From: Actinomycetes bacterium | GTDB taxonomy: Bacteria > Actinomycetota > Acidimicrobiia > Acidimicrobiales > Ilumatobacteraceae | Direction of reading: 5' to 3' | Assembly: GCA_025351965.1 (NCBI GenBank) | Contig: JANXUX010000184.1 | Location: 1-53,428, forward strand | Length of the DNA stretch: 53,428 nt | Shown: piece by piece, positions 1 through 7,939 of the stretch | Layout of the letters: every line of letters begins with the position of its first letter | Position numbering within the stretch: position 1 is the stretch's first letter | Made by a program: the position numbers and the translations under genes | The notes under the pieces: generated by a model | The model's input: only the letters and a program-made list of their open reading frames with translations | The model's database searches: none | Told to the model about the DNA's origin: nothing

Positions 1-2
1 CT

Positions 3-248
3 CGTCAGCGCGCCCGGGATCTCGAGCTCAGCGAGACCGACCTCGTGATCGCGCGGTCCGAACTCGACGCGCTGCGCGACGACCTCTACGTACTGGCCTG
101 CGCGGTCGACGACGCCAAGCGCGACCTGGCCGCGCCGGGAAAACGCACGGAGCGTGAACTGCACGAGACACTGGCGTGGCTGCTCGATGCGGCCGCACCG
201 CTGCACGACCGCGAGATCGCCCGGCCCGACGCTGCCTCGGGCTCCTGA
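3..248 (+). CDS. C-terminal fragment of an unknown, probably helical protein
   Basis: The frame is open from the first complete codon at base 3 to TGA at 246-248, so the start lies outside the window. Internal GTG and ATG codons are possible starts, but the open 5' end makes a truncated gene more likely. The 81 visible residues are charged and rich in Ala, Leu, Glu and Arg with heptad-like spacing (for example SELDALRDDLYVL), which suggests alpha helix or coiled coil. No domain is recognised and no function is assigned. The next gene is on the other strand, over 500 bases away. Confidence 0.5.
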   Translation, partial: RQRARDLELSETDLVIARSELDALRDDLYVLACAVDDAKRDLAAPGKRTERELHETLAWLLDAAAPLHDREIARPDAASGS

Positions 249-297
249 ACCCGATGAGACAACCTCGGACCTCTGTTCGGCCCGGTACCGGATGTAT

Positions 298-329
298 CCC
301 TGCTCTTTCGTCATGACGAAACAGCAGGG
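298..329. repeat. 32-bp near-perfect palindrome
   Basis: The left arm 298-313 (CCCTGCTCTTTCGTCA) and right arm 314-329 are reverse complements with one mismatch and no spacer. It lies 50 bases past the stop of the partial gene at the window start. No T-tract follows on either strand. It could be a factor-dependent terminator hairpin or a dimeric protein-binding site. Confidence 0.6.
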
Positions 330-403
330 ACTTCCACCTGGCCGTTGGTCCGGCGGCACCAATCGGTCGGCCGTTGCGACGATTCGCACCCGGCTCCGAT
401 CGG

Positions 404-474
404 GACGATTCGCGCCCTCGAGCGCGTGTTGTCCCGTCCAGCGAGACGAACCAACACTGAGGGCGCGAATCGTC
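404..474. repeat. 16-bp perfect inverted repeat with 39-bp spacer
   Basis: The arm GACGATTCGCGCCCTC at 404-419 is the exact reverse complement of 459-474. The 39-bp spacer has no obvious internal structure. No transposase or target duplication is visible, so an insertion sequence is not supported. The role is unknown. Confidence 0.6.
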
Positions 475-769
475 TCTGCCGACGACCGCCGGCCACCCGA
501 ACGTCGCTGCGTCTGCAGACCTCCACGCGCGCAGACTGCTGCGGCCGCACACCCCACGGTGTGGGGCGGCGAGACAGTTCGGCGTTGCCACCAGCGCTGC
601 AGTGCGTCGACCAGCGGCAACCACCGCCAGGTCGTCGGGCAACGCCCATAATCATCGTTATGTCAACCAACGCAGGCGACTGTCTCACTCTTTGACGGTA
701 GGCCGCCGACTTCAACCCGCTCCCCGCAGTACGCCACTCTTGATCCGGTGTCACCTCGACGAGACGCTG

Positions 770-1069
770 TCAACCACGATTGCGTCTCAGGCATCCGCAA
801 TCCTCGGTGCCTGCGTCGAACCCGTCGCTCTCGATCGCCTGTCGTATTGCGGCGGCCACGGGCAGCTTGTGGGTGCCGTCGCCGAGCGCCATGAACGAAC
901 TGCGGAACGGGACGCCGTTCATGGTGCCAGCAACCTTGACCAGCCCGCGGGTTCCAAAGATGGTTGCGGAGTCGGGTAGCTGCACACAGGTCCAGGTGTC
1001 GCCTTCGCGAACTCGGCCCAGCGTCGCAATAAACATGATGTCGACGGGTCCCATCTCAGGTTTGAGCAT
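770..1069 (-). CDS. DUF1905 family protein
   Basis: This 99-residue protein matches the small DUF1905 beta-barrel family: an early W-T-C-V-Q-L-P segment, [12 protein letters not shown] near the middle, then [10 protein letters not shown] with a following A-A-A-I-R-Q-A. The ATG at 1069 is chosen because AGGAGG lies six bases upstream; an upstream in-frame ATG lacks a site. The biochemical role of the family is unknown to me. The last 15 or so residues (after the glycine-rich turn) are Cys/Arg-rich and do not follow the usual family ending, so the 3' end may have drifted or frameshifted. The gene is alone on its strand. Confidence 0.75.
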   Translation of the reverse strand: MLKPEMGPVDIMFIATLGRVREGDTWTCVQLPDSATIFGTRGLVKVAGTMNGVPFRSSFMALGDGTHKLPVAAAIRQAIESDGFDAGTEDCGCLRRNRG

Positions 1070-1395
1070 TGCTCCTCCTTCGTAGCGAGGACTTTTCGGT
1101 GTTCGCAAGGCCATCACAGTGGCGTCAGTGGTTGAGACGACGATCAGTCCGCAAAGTGATCGGAACGAGATCCGACAATCACACTCCCCTCGCCCGTCAT
1201 CCGCGCCAGGCTCGGTAGCGGTTCCAGCACTGGGTTCAACTCCACGGCCTCCTCAAACGGTGCTTCGCACTGTGTGCGGCAAAGGCCATGCCCGCGCTGA
1301 CGGCGATCGAGCGCATTTCGGTGATTGGATTGTTGTCTCCTCGGTAGTGCGCCCGGCACCCGACACCCGTTGGAGGACGTTCCAACGAACCTCGT
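1070..1395. other. Non-coding interval, nothing recognised
   Basis: Apart from the AGGAGG ribosome binding site just left of base 1080 for the DUF1905 gene, no gene, RNA or clear repeat is seen. Open frames on both strands lack family resemblance. It should contain the promoter of the DUF1905 gene, but no convincing -10/-35 pair stands out. Confidence 0.4.
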
Positions 1396-1429
1396 GTGAC
1401 GGCTGTGACGGCGTCGTCACAGGCGTCAC
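1396..1429 (-). terminator. Hairpin after bioY, probable terminator
   Basis: Two 15-base arms (1396-1410 and 1415-1429) are reverse complements with one mismatch around a GCGT loop. The hairpin begins ten bases past the bioY stop. There is no U-tract, as is common in high-GC actinobacteria, so termination is inferred from position and stability. Confidence 0.6.
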
Positions 1430-1438
1430 GACATCGGG

Positions 1439-2089
1439 TCAGTCCTTGTGCTCGTTGCGACCGGTCGCAAACTTCCAGGCCAGCGGGGTCAGCGCGCCGG
1501 CGAGGCAGAGCTTGATGCCGTCACCGATGAGGAACGGGTTGACGCCGTAGGCCATCGCGTTCGCATCACCATTGGCGACCGGGATGTTCAGCTCGTGGGC
1601 CAGCCACAGCGCGCCGAAAACGTAGATGATGCAAGTACCGGCGAGCATCGCCGGGATCGACGTGGCGATGTTACGGTCCTGACCTCGCTCGGCGAGGTAG
1701 CCGACGAGTGCAGCGGCGAGAACGAAGCCGAGCAGGTAACCAGCGGTCGTACCCGTTGCGGCGTTCCAGCCCTTACTGATGCTCGTGCCGGTCTTGTCGT
1801 TGGCGTACCAGGCAACGGGCATCACGATGCCGACGGCCCAGTAGACGAGTTGGCTGAGCCCGCCACGGCGCCAACCGAGCGCAGTGCCCGAGAGCAGCAC
1901 GCCGAGTGTCTGGCCGGTGATCGGTACGGGAGTGAAGCTGAGGTTGATGCGCACCTGGGCGAGCAGCGCGGTGAAGATCGCGAATCCGACGACGAGAACA
2001 GCGTCACGGACGATTCGCATCGTGCGGTCGGTGGTCTGCGGGAGCAGATCGGCGAGGGTGCGGCGGGGGGTGACGAACGTCGAGGTCAT
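1439..2089 (-). CDS. bioY: Biotin transporter BioY (ECF S component)
   Basis: BioY is the membrane substrate-binding subunit that captures biotin for an energy-coupling-factor transporter. The protein is about 216 residues with five to six hydrophobic segments. The family signature T-P-V-P-I-T-G-Q-T-L-G-V-L-L is followed by G-W-R-R-G-G-L-S-Q-L-V-Y. The C-terminal half has G-Y-L-L-G-F and G-D-G-I-K-L-C-L-A. I chose the ATG at 2089, which has a weak GAAGG upstream; another ATG at 2122 would add eleven residues. No bioM/bioN-like ECF ATPase or T component is in the window, so it probably shares a common module or works alone. A strong hairpin follows the stop. Confidence 0.9.
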   Translation of the reverse strand: MTSTFVTPRRTLADLLPQTTDRTMRIVRDAVLVVGFAIFTALLAQVRINLSFTPVPITGQTLGVLLSGTALGWRRGGLSQLVYWAVGIVMPVAWYANDKTGTSISKGWNAATGTTAGYLLGFVLAAALVGYLAERGQDRNIATSIPAMLAGTCIIYVFGALWLAHELNIPVANGDANAMAYGVNPFLIGDGIKLCLAGALTPLAWKFATGRNEHKD

Positions 2090-2205
2090 GTGGTGCAAAG
2101 CCTTCGTGCGGTGGCGGGACATCGAGAACGTAGCGGCCGACGCCGACGCCAGCCCAACTGGCGGGTCCGGACCAGACGAGTGTGGCGGTGCGTACGATCG
2201 TGGTC

Positions 2206-2463
2206 ATGGCCGCCGCGACTCCCTCCCCCACGCCGAACCCCGATGCGATGAAGTTCACCCTCGACACGAGGCTGCCCGCCTCGATCAACTTTGCGAACTC
2301 TGCGGCAGCCGCCGCTCACCCGTTCGCGGCCGAGGTCTTCGAGGCCGAGGGTGTGGCTGCGATCTTCGGTGTCAACGACTTCGTCACCATCACACGCGTG
2401 CCCGGCTCCGACTGGGGCCCGATCACGACTGCTGTCGTGCGGGCCGCTGCAGTCCATCTCTGA
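2206..2463 (+). CDS. NifU/Nfu N-terminal domain protein
   Basis: This 85-residue protein is a stand-alone scaffold Nfu N-terminal domain. Diagnostic features are the opening P-T-P-N-P-D-A-M-K-F-T-L, a central segment H-P-F-A-A-E-V-F-E-A-E-G-V, and the end V-N-D-F-V-T-I-T followed by D-W-G-P-I. In Nfu proteins this domain precedes a CxxC iron-sulfur scaffold domain; no such Cys pair is present here, so direct cluster binding is not supported. The ATG at 2206 matches the family start; an in-frame GTG at 2182 is an alternative. The gene converges on the DNA ligase with 24 bases between stops. Confidence 0.8.
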   Translation: MAAATPSPTPNPDAMKFTLDTRLPASINFANSAAAAAHPFAAEVFEAEGVAAIFGVNDFVTITRVPGSDWGPITTAVVRAAAVHL

Positions 2464-2487
2464 ACCGGACGGCTGTCACGGGGCAGG

Positions 2488-3982
2488 TCAGAGCATCGAC
2501 TGGACGCGCTCGATGCTGTCGGCTTCGGCCGCGGTCTTGTCCGGGCGGTAGCGCTTGACCCGCGCGAACCGCAGGGCCACACCACCCGGATAACGCGACG
2601 AGCGCTGGACGCCGTCTACGGCGATCTCGACGACGAGCTCGGGACGGATGTGCAGGATGTGTCCCTCGGTCCCGATGCCGATCTTCTGGAACGTCTCGGT
2701 CTGCCAGCGCAGCAGCTCGTCGGTCATCCCCTTGAACGTCTTGCCGACCATCACGAACGACTCGTCGTGCCCCCGCGCCGAGGTGGAGGTTGCTCAACCA
2801 CCCGGTCCGGCGCCCATGACCCCACTCGGCGGCGAGGACGACGAGGTCGAGCGTGTGCACCGGCTTGACCTTGCGCCACGTCGCACCCCGCCGCCCGGCC
2901 TGATAGGTGGAACCGAGCGCCTTCACCATCACGCCCTCGTGGCCGGCAGCGATCGCCGCGGCCGCGAACCGCTCCCCCGCCTCGGGATCGACGGTGTCGA
3001 GCGTGGGCAGCAGGAGGCGAGGCGGAACCAACTCGGCCAACGCCGCCTTGCGCTCGTGCAGCGCAAGATCGATCAGCGACTGGCCGTCGGCCTGGAGCGC
3101 GTCGAAGAAGAACGGCCGCAGATGGGTCCCGGCGTTCATCGTGTCCTGGAACTTGAGCGGGTTGCCGTCCTCGTCCAGTCCGAGCGACTCGCCGTCGAGC
3201 ACGAACTCCGTCGCGCTCAGGTCGAGCGCGGCGCGTACGATCTCCGGGACCCGTGCGCTGATCTCGTGGAGGCTGCGGGTGAAGACGCGCACGTCGTCAC
3301 CACTGCGGTGTACCTGGATGCGCGCCCCGTCGAGCTTCCATTCGACGCTGGCCGGTCCGGTCTCGGCGAGTGCCTCTGTGACCGACGCAGCGGTCGAGGC
3401 CAGCATCGGTTGCACGCCGACGAGCGGCGTCAGACCGATCGCCTCGAGGTCGGCGCCGGTCAGGGCCAGCCGTGCGGTCTCGCCCAGATCGCCGGTGAGC
3501 ATCGCGGCTCGGCGGACCGCATCGAGCGGCCTCCCGCTCGCCTTGGCGACGGCGTCGATGACCACGCCCTCGTTCGCGCCTTGGCGCATCTCACCGGTGA
3601 GGACTCGGTGGAGGAACCGTTGCTCGGCTTCGGTGGCGGACACGAACAACGCGCCGACCTGCGCCGCTCGTTCGCGCTGCGAGCCCGGCCCGGACAGCGC
3701 TGCCAGCGACGTCAGGGCGCGATCGACGTCCGGCACGGCCAACGTCGACTCGGTCGCCGGACTCGCTCGGACATCGGCGGTTGCCGCCAAGGCCGACCAC
3801 CCGATGCCCAGGCGCCCCTGCCGAGGCGCGCCGAGCAGGAGCCCGACCGTGGTTTCGATCTCGCCGTCACCGCGATCTGGGCCGGCGATTCGACAGAACA
3901 GCTCGGCGAGAACGGCGACCTTCTCCGAACGCTTCGGCGTGGTGGTGACTCGGCTGGACGCCTCGACGACGTCGGAGAGCAT
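2488..3982 (-). pseudogene. ATP-dependent DNA ligase, interrupted by a one-base frameshift
   Basis: The product would be an ATP-dependent DNA ligase of the actinobacterial LigB type, about 497 residues. It has an N-terminal helical DNA-binding domain (starting M-L-S-D-V-V), an adenylation domain with K-L-D-G-A-R at residues 216-221 (the Lys is AMP-acceptor) and E-G-V-M-V-K later, and a C-terminal OB-fold. The frame breaks at a run of five C at 2770-2774 (G run on the coding strand). The first frame reads L-S-N-L-H-L-G-A, and the other frame resumes with [15 protein letters not shown]. Removing one base joins the halves (1495 minus 1 is divisible by three). It may be a homopolymer sequencing error or a real mutation. 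The start at 3982 fits the family; an in-frame ATG at 3985 precedes it. Confidence 0.85.
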
Positions 3983-3992
3983 CATCGCTGGA

Positions 3993-4892
3993 TCATCTCG
4001 AGTTGGTCGCTGTTGCGTGGGCAGGACCACTTCGCTCGGTCTCGACGGTGGCGCCTGCACGCTCATCGGGATCCTTGCTCGGATCGTCGTCGAGTGCTCG
4101 AGCATCAGAGCGGGAGCGAGCGACCGCCAGCCGGATTCCGTGCTGGATCGCCCAGGCCAGAACGAGGATCATCGCGGCCACGACGCCGTCGAGCCACCAG
4201 TGGTTGGCGGTGATCGTGACGGACGCGATCGTGAAGAACGGGTGCAGCAGGGCAAGCCATCGCCACCGACTCGTGCTGATGACCACGACGGCGACGCCGA
4301 CGAGCACCGACCAGCCGACGTGCAGCGACGGCATCGCGGCCAGCTCATTCGACACGCCACTGCCACCTCGGCCGTAGACCGACAGGTGGTACTTCAGCCC
4401 GGCATCGACGAAGCCGAGATCGGGGAGGAACCGCGGCGGTGCCATCGGGACCAATGCCTGGATGGTCAGGCAGCCGGCGATCGTCAGCGCAAACGTCGTC
4501 CGCACGCTGGAATAGCGGTCGCGGTGGCGCCAGAACAGCCAGATCAGCAACGCCCCGGCGGCGGGCACGTGCACGCCGCCGTAATAGATGTTGAGGAACT
4601 GCATGATCGGCTTGTTGTCGATGAAGACCTTCTGCAGCGAGACCTCGCTGGGCATGTGCAGATCCTGCTCCAGATCCCACAGGCGACGGGCGTTCTGGGT
4701 CGCGCCGACCGTCTTGGTGATTGCCAGCTGGCGGATGTACTGCCATGTGCCGTAGAGCAGCATGACGACAGCCAGTTCACGCCCGGTGGCGACGCTGATC
4801 CGCGCAGCTCGGTTGTCGACCCGCCACAGGGCGACCACGAGCACGATGAGCACCGCCGCGATCTCGAATGCGTACTCGTACGGCAGCCACAT
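3993..4892 (-). CDS. PAP2-superfamily membrane phosphatase, inositolphosphotransferase-like
   Basis: This 299-residue integral membrane protein has about six hydrophobic segments and carries PAP2_3-type motifs. P-P-R-F-L-P-D-L-G-F-V-D follows a loop, then A-A-M-P-S-L-H-V-G-W-S supplies a catalytic His, and N-H-W-W-L-D-G-V supplies the second His and Asp of the phosphatase triad. Members act on lipid phosphates or transfer phosphoinositol head groups; the exact substrate cannot be read from sequence. The C-terminal 50 residues are charged and probably cytoplasmic. It lies ten bases upstream of the ligase on the same strand and may be co-transcribed. Confidence 0.8.
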   Translation of the reverse strand: MWLPYEYAFEIAAVLIVLVVALWRVDNRAARISVATGRELAVVMLLYGTWQYIRQLAITKTVGATQNARRLWDLEQDLHMPSEVSLQKVFIDNKPIMQFLNIYYGGVHVPAAGALLIWLFWRHRDRYSSVRTTFALTIAGCLTIQALVPMAPPRFLPDLGFVDAGLKYHLSVYGRGGSGVSNELAAMPSLHVGWSVLVGVAVVVISTSRWRWLALLHPFFTIASVTITANHWWLDGVVAAMILVLAWAIQHGIRLAVARSRSDARALDDDPSKDPDERAGATVETERSGPAHATATNSR

Positions 4893-4925
4893 GCGCTGGC
4901 GATGGTACTGCCGGGGAGGACCGGC

Positions 4926-5363
4926 TCAGTCTCGCTTGGCGCCGCGATCGAGCGTCAGCGATGCCGAGTTCATGCAGTACCGCTGACCGCTCGGCGCGGG
5001 CCCGTCGTTGAACACGTGACCGAGGTGTCCACCGCACGCCCGACACACGACCTCGGTCCGGGTCATGAACATGCTCCGGTCCGACACGAGCGTCACGGCC
5101 TCGCGGGTCACCGGATCGGTGAAGCTCGGCCAGCCGGTGCCGGACTCGAATTTGGTGTCGGCGTCGAACAGCTCGGCGCGGCACCCTGCGCAGCGGTAGA
5201 TGCCGTCGTCATGGCAGTCGAAGTACTCGCCGGAGAAGGCTCGCTCGGTGCCGGCTTTGCGCAGCACCGAGTACTGGGCCGGCGTCAGATCCCTGCGCCA
5301 TTCCTCGTCACTCTTGACGACGGTCGGCCCCGGAATCGTGCTCTCGGGACGATTGCGTTTCAT
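4926..5363 (-). CDS. msrB: Peptide-methionine (R)-S-oxide reductase MsrB
   Basis: MsrB reduces methionine-R-sulfoxide in proteins using thioredoxin. The 145-residue product has two zinc-binding CxxC pairs (C-A-G-C and C-R-A-C), the motif S-G-T-G-W-P-S-F in the centre, G-H-V-F-N-D-G-P before the active site, and R-Y-C-M-N-S-A-S-L with the catalytic Cys. Length and motifs are complete. The gene follows the PAP2 gene's strand and ends 33 bases before that gene begins. No MsrA is in the window. No strong Shine-Dalgarno precedes the ATG, but the start matches the family. Confidence 0.95.
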   Translation of the reverse strand: MKRNRPESTIPGPTVVKSDEEWRRDLTPAQYSVLRKAGTERAFSGEYFDCHDDGIYRCAGCRAELFDADTKFESGTGWPSFTDPVTREAVTLVSDRSMFMTRTEVVCRACGGHLGHVFNDGPAPSGQRYCMNSASLTLDRGAKRD

Positions 5364-5378
5364 GGCGTGTCTGTGACC

Positions 5379-5404
5379 CCTCGTGCGATGTTTGTTACAC
5401 GAGG
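5379..5404 (-). repeat. Short inverted repeat between ABC permease and msrB
   Basis: CCTCGTG at 5379-5385 pairs with CACGAGG at 5398-5404 across a 12-base loop. It lies between the permease stop and the msrB start on the minus strand. It could be a weak terminator or operator; the evidence is only its symmetry and position. Confidence 0.35.
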
Positions 5405-5442
5405 AGTTCGATACCGATCACTCGTCCGGATGACCCCGTCGG

Positions 5443-6300
5443 TCAGGCATCCCGGCGGCTGAGCATGACCATCGCAACCAGGTACGACGCGACGATCCAG
5501 GCGAGGAAGACGAAGATGCCCTGGGTGGGCGTGAGCAGGTCCGGGTCGTAGCGCACCGAGAACATCGCCTGGCCGGCGTTGAACGGGGCCAGCCGACCGA
5601 TGCGCACGTCCCAGGGTTCGGGAAAGGCCTGGGCGATCAGGGGCAGGATCAGCACGATCCCGAACAGCGCCGCGATGGCGCCCGGTGTGCGTCTCACGAT
5701 CGTTCCGAGGGCGAGCCCGAACAGCGCGATGAGCGTGAGATACAACCCGGCGCCGAGGACGGCACGCAGGACTCCTGTCGCGCTGAGACTGGTCCCGAGA
5801 CCGTCGCGGTCGAGCACGGCCTGGCCGACGAAGAAGGCGACGAAGACCGACACCATCCCGACCACGAGGCTGACCATCCCGAGCACGATCGTCTTCGCGG
5901 CCAGGAACACGGTGCGGTTGGGCACTGCGGCGAGCGACGTGCGGATCATCCCGGTTGTGTACTCGGAGCTCATCACGAGCACGCCGAGCACGCCCACGGC
6001 GAGCTGGGCGAGGACCACGCCGTTGAGCGAGCGTGCCGTTGGATCGAAGAGCAGACTGCGGATGCTGTCGCCGCGACGCTCGCGCCGATTCAGGTAGGCC
6101 CAGCAGAACAGGGTGCCGAGTCCGATGGTGAAGGCCGAGGTCAGGATCAGCGCCCAGACCGTCGAGCGGACCGACCGCAGCTTCGTCCACTCCGACACGA
6201 GCGCGGCGCGCAGCGCCGACTGCGTTGGCACGGCGTGGTTGGTGACGGCGAGCCGCTCGGTTCGGGCGGGCGTGGTGTGGGCGGTGTCGGCGATGCTCAT
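5443..6300 (-). CDS. ABC-2 type transporter permease
   Basis: This 285-residue protein has six predicted membrane segments. A short cytoplasmic start ends in L-V-S-E-W-T-K-L-R-S-V-R-S-T, the typical opening of ABC-2 permeases that lie beside a DrrA/CcmA-like ATPase. A large loop with Y-T-T-G-M-I-R-T-S-L is the usual second conserved element. Its ATG overlaps the ATPase stop by four bases (ATGA), so the two genes are translationally coupled and form one exporter. The substrate is unknown; drug, lipid or antibiotic export are all possible. The ATG at 6300 follows directly from the overlap. Confidence 0.85.
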   Translation of the reverse strand: MSIADTAHTTPARTERLAVTNHAVPTQSALRAALVSEWTKLRSVRSTVWALILTSAFTIGLGTLFCWAYLNRRERRGDSIRSLLFDPTARSLNGVVLAQLAVGVLGVLVMSSEYTTGMIRTSLAAVPNRTVFLAAKTIVLGMVSLVVGMVSVFVAFFVGQAVLDRDGLGTSLSATGVLRAVLGAGLYLTLIALFGLALGTIVRRTPGAIAALFGIVLILPLIAQAFPEPWDVRIGRLAPFNAGQAMFSVRYDPDLLTPTQGIFVFLAWIVASYLVAMVMLSRRDA

Positions 6301-7220
6301 GCTGCTTGTCCGTTCTGACTGCCGAGCATGCCGTGGTACTCGACGCTGTCTCCGGTGAGGCCGAAGAACACCTCTTCCAACGTGGCTCGTTGCTCGGTGA
6401 GTCCGTAGATCGCGATACCGGCGCCGAGCGCGAGATCACCGATCTCGATCGGCTTGAGGCCGCGGACCTGCTGGCTGTCGTCGACCTTCTGCACGGTCGC
6501 ACCGGCGTCGGTCAGGATCGCCGCCAGTGCAGCCGGGTTCGACGACTGCACGGCGATCCAGTGCTCGCCCTGGGAGGTGAACTCGTCCACGGTTGCGTCG
6601 GCGATGAGCTTGCCCCTGCCGACGACGATCAACCGGTCCGCCGTCATCGCCATCTCGGTCATCAGATGGCTGGACACGAACACCGTGCGGCCCTCCGACG
6701 CCAGCTGGCGCAGCAGGGTTCGAATCCACACGATTCCTTCCGGGTCGAGGCCGTTGACCGGCTCGTCGAACATCAGTACCGCCGGATCACCGAGCAGCGC
6801 GCCGGCGATGCCGAGCCGCTGGCCCATGCCGAGCGAGAACGTACCGGCTCGCTTGCGGGCGACGTCGGCGAGGCCGACCTGCTCCAGCACGGTGGTGACT
6901 CGCCGGCGGCCGATGCCGTTGCTCTGCGCCAGGCACAGCAGGTGGTCGAACGCACGCCGGCCTCCATGGAGCGCCTTGGCGTCGAGGAGAGCACCGATCT
7001 CGTGCAGCGGGAACCTGTGATCGCGGTAGGACTTCCCGTCGACCAGTGCCGTCCCCCTGGTCGGGGCGTCGAGTCCGAGGATCATCCGCATCGTCGTCGT
7101 CTTGCCGGCACCGTTCGGTCCGAGGAAACCGGTCACGCATCCGGGTGTGATGTCGAACGTCAGATCGTCGACCGCCAGCGTGTCGCCGTACCGCTTCGTG
7201 AGCCCCTGCAATTCGATCAT
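6297..7220 (-). CDS. ABC transporter ATP-binding protein (DrrA/CcmA type)
   Basis: This ATPase of about 307 residues powers the adjacent permease. It opens M-I-E-L-Q-G-L-T-K-R-Y-G-D, followed by Walker A G-P-N-G-A-G-K-T-T-T, signature F-S-L-G-M-G-Q-R-L-G, Walker B V-L-M-F-D-E-P-V-N-G-L-D-P-E-G and H-loop S-S-H-L-M. The C-terminal 90 residues form the extra domain common in DrrA-like exporters. I chose ATG 7220 because it matches the family start; an in-frame ATG at 7244 would add eight residues, and neither has a good ribosome binding site. Confidence 0.9.
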   Translation of the reverse strand: MIELQGLTKRYGDTLAVDDLTFDITPGCVTGFLGPNGAGKTTTMRMILGLDAPTRGTALVDGKSYRDHRFPLHEIGALLDAKALHGGRRAFDHLLCLAQSNGIGRRRVTTVLEQVGLADVARKRAGTFSLGMGQRLGIAGALLGDPAVLMFDEPVNGLDPEGIVWIRTLLRQLASEGRTVFVSSHLMTEMAMTADRLIVVGRGKLIADATVDEFTSQGEHWIAVQSSNPAALAAILTDAGATVQKVDDSQQVRGLKPIEIGDLALGAGIAIYGLTEQRATLEEVFFGLTGDSVEYHGMLGSQNGQAA

Positions 7221-7288
7221 GCGCTGAGTCAACACCGTCGACATGTGAGCCTGGTAAGAGCCGCCCGTGGAACGGATCGGACGCTGGC

Positions 7289-7813
7289 TCAGCCCTGCTG
7301 GGCGTCGACCTGCTGAGCGCCGACCTGTTGGGCGTAGTCCAGGCCGCAGCTCTGATCGAGACCGAGCACCTGCATGAACCGTCCGAACGCGACGTACTTG
7401 CCGATGACCAGCGTCAACTCGACGATGTCGCCGGGGGTGAAGTGCGCGCCGAGTCGGGCGATGAAGGCGTCATCGATGTTCGCGGAGTCGAGGCTGAACC
7501 GCTCGGCGTATTCGATCGCGACCTTCTCGGTGTCGCTGAGATCGGTGCTGGTCGCGTAGGACTCGACCTGATCCAGCAACGCCTCGGTGATTCCGGCGGC
7601 GACGGCTGCGGGCGTACGCCACGCGAGGCAGACGGTGCAGGCATTGATCTGGGCGACCCGCATCCGCACCAGCTCGTGCACTCGCGGATCGAGCGTGCTT
7701 GCCGCGACTGCCGCATCCATGGCCCCGACGGCCTTGGCCAGTTCGGGACGCACCGTCGACAAGGCGTTGATGATGTCGAGTGTGCTGGTCTCGGGAAGTG
7801 CGATGCGTGCCAT
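7289..7813 (-). CDS. AhpD-like carboxymuconolactone decarboxylase family protein
   Basis: This 174-residue all-helical protein belongs to the CMD/AhpD superfamily, whose members act as thiol peroxidases or decarboxylases. It has the helix H-E-L-V-R-M-R-V-A-Q-I-N followed by A-C-T-V-C-L-A-W-R-T, the redox CxxC with its usual surroundings. Later come D-T-E-K-V-A-I-E-Y-A-E and the helix V-E-L-T-L-V-I-G-K-Y-V-A-F-G-R. The ATG at 7813 gives the normal start; the frame extends upstream without family similarity. The C-terminus carries an unusual pentapeptide repeat (AQQVG, AQQVD, AQQG) encoded by a tandem 15-bp repeat. Confidence 0.85.
   Translation of the reverse strand: MARIALPETSTLDIINALSTVRPELAKAVGAMDAAVAASTLDPRVHELVRMRVAQINACTVCLAWRTPAAVAAGITEALLDQVESYATSTDLSDTEKVAIEYAERFSLDSANIDDAFIARLGAHFTPGDIVELTLVIGKYVAFGRFMQVLGLDQSCGLDYAQQVGAQQVDAQQG
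7294..7338. repeat. Three tandem 15-bp repeats inside the AhpD-like gene
   Basis: Units at 7294-7308, 7309-7323 and 7324-7338 are variants of CCTGCTGGGCGTCGA. They encode a Gln-rich pentapeptide tail and sit at the very 3' end of the gene. Copy number may vary between strains. Confidence 0.7.
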
Positions 7814-7939
7814 GGCGCCGATGGTACGCCGTCGCCCGGATCGATCCGGTAGCGGTCCGGGAGACCTGGTCGGTGAGGAGGTCACCGGATCACGAGGCCC
7901 TGTCACCGATGACCCAGGCCGCGTGTCACACTGAGCTTC

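Larger units (their letters stand above)
249..769. other. Gene-poor interval containing two dyad-symmetric elements
   Basis: No convincing coding frame is seen on either strand: the open frames here are Arg/Pro-rich, lack ribosome binding sites and resemble no family. The interval holds a 32-bp near-palindrome (298-329) and a 16-bp perfect inverted repeat (404-419 with 459-474). The motif GACGATTCGC occurs at about 377-386 and again in the left arm at 404-413. There is also a short hairpin around 552-567 (CCCCAC and GTGGGG). It may be a regulatory or decayed region; nothing more can be supported. Confidence 0.5.

Noticed and set aside
404-474. Insertion sequence or MITE bounded by 16-bp inverted repeats
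   Set aside because: No transposase and no flanking target duplication is visible; only the symmetry is supported.
249-769. Possible tRNA or structured RNA gene in the gene-poor stretch
   Set aside because: The dyads do not form a cloverleaf and no T-loop-like consensus or terminal pairing was found.
1119-1550. Plus-strand open frame over the bioY 3' end
   Set aside because: Composition and lack of similarity indicate a shadow of bioY and its terminator.
2648-5462. Long open frames on the plus strand across the ligase, PAP2 and msrB region
   Set aside because: They are antisense shadows of well-conserved genes and have no family match.
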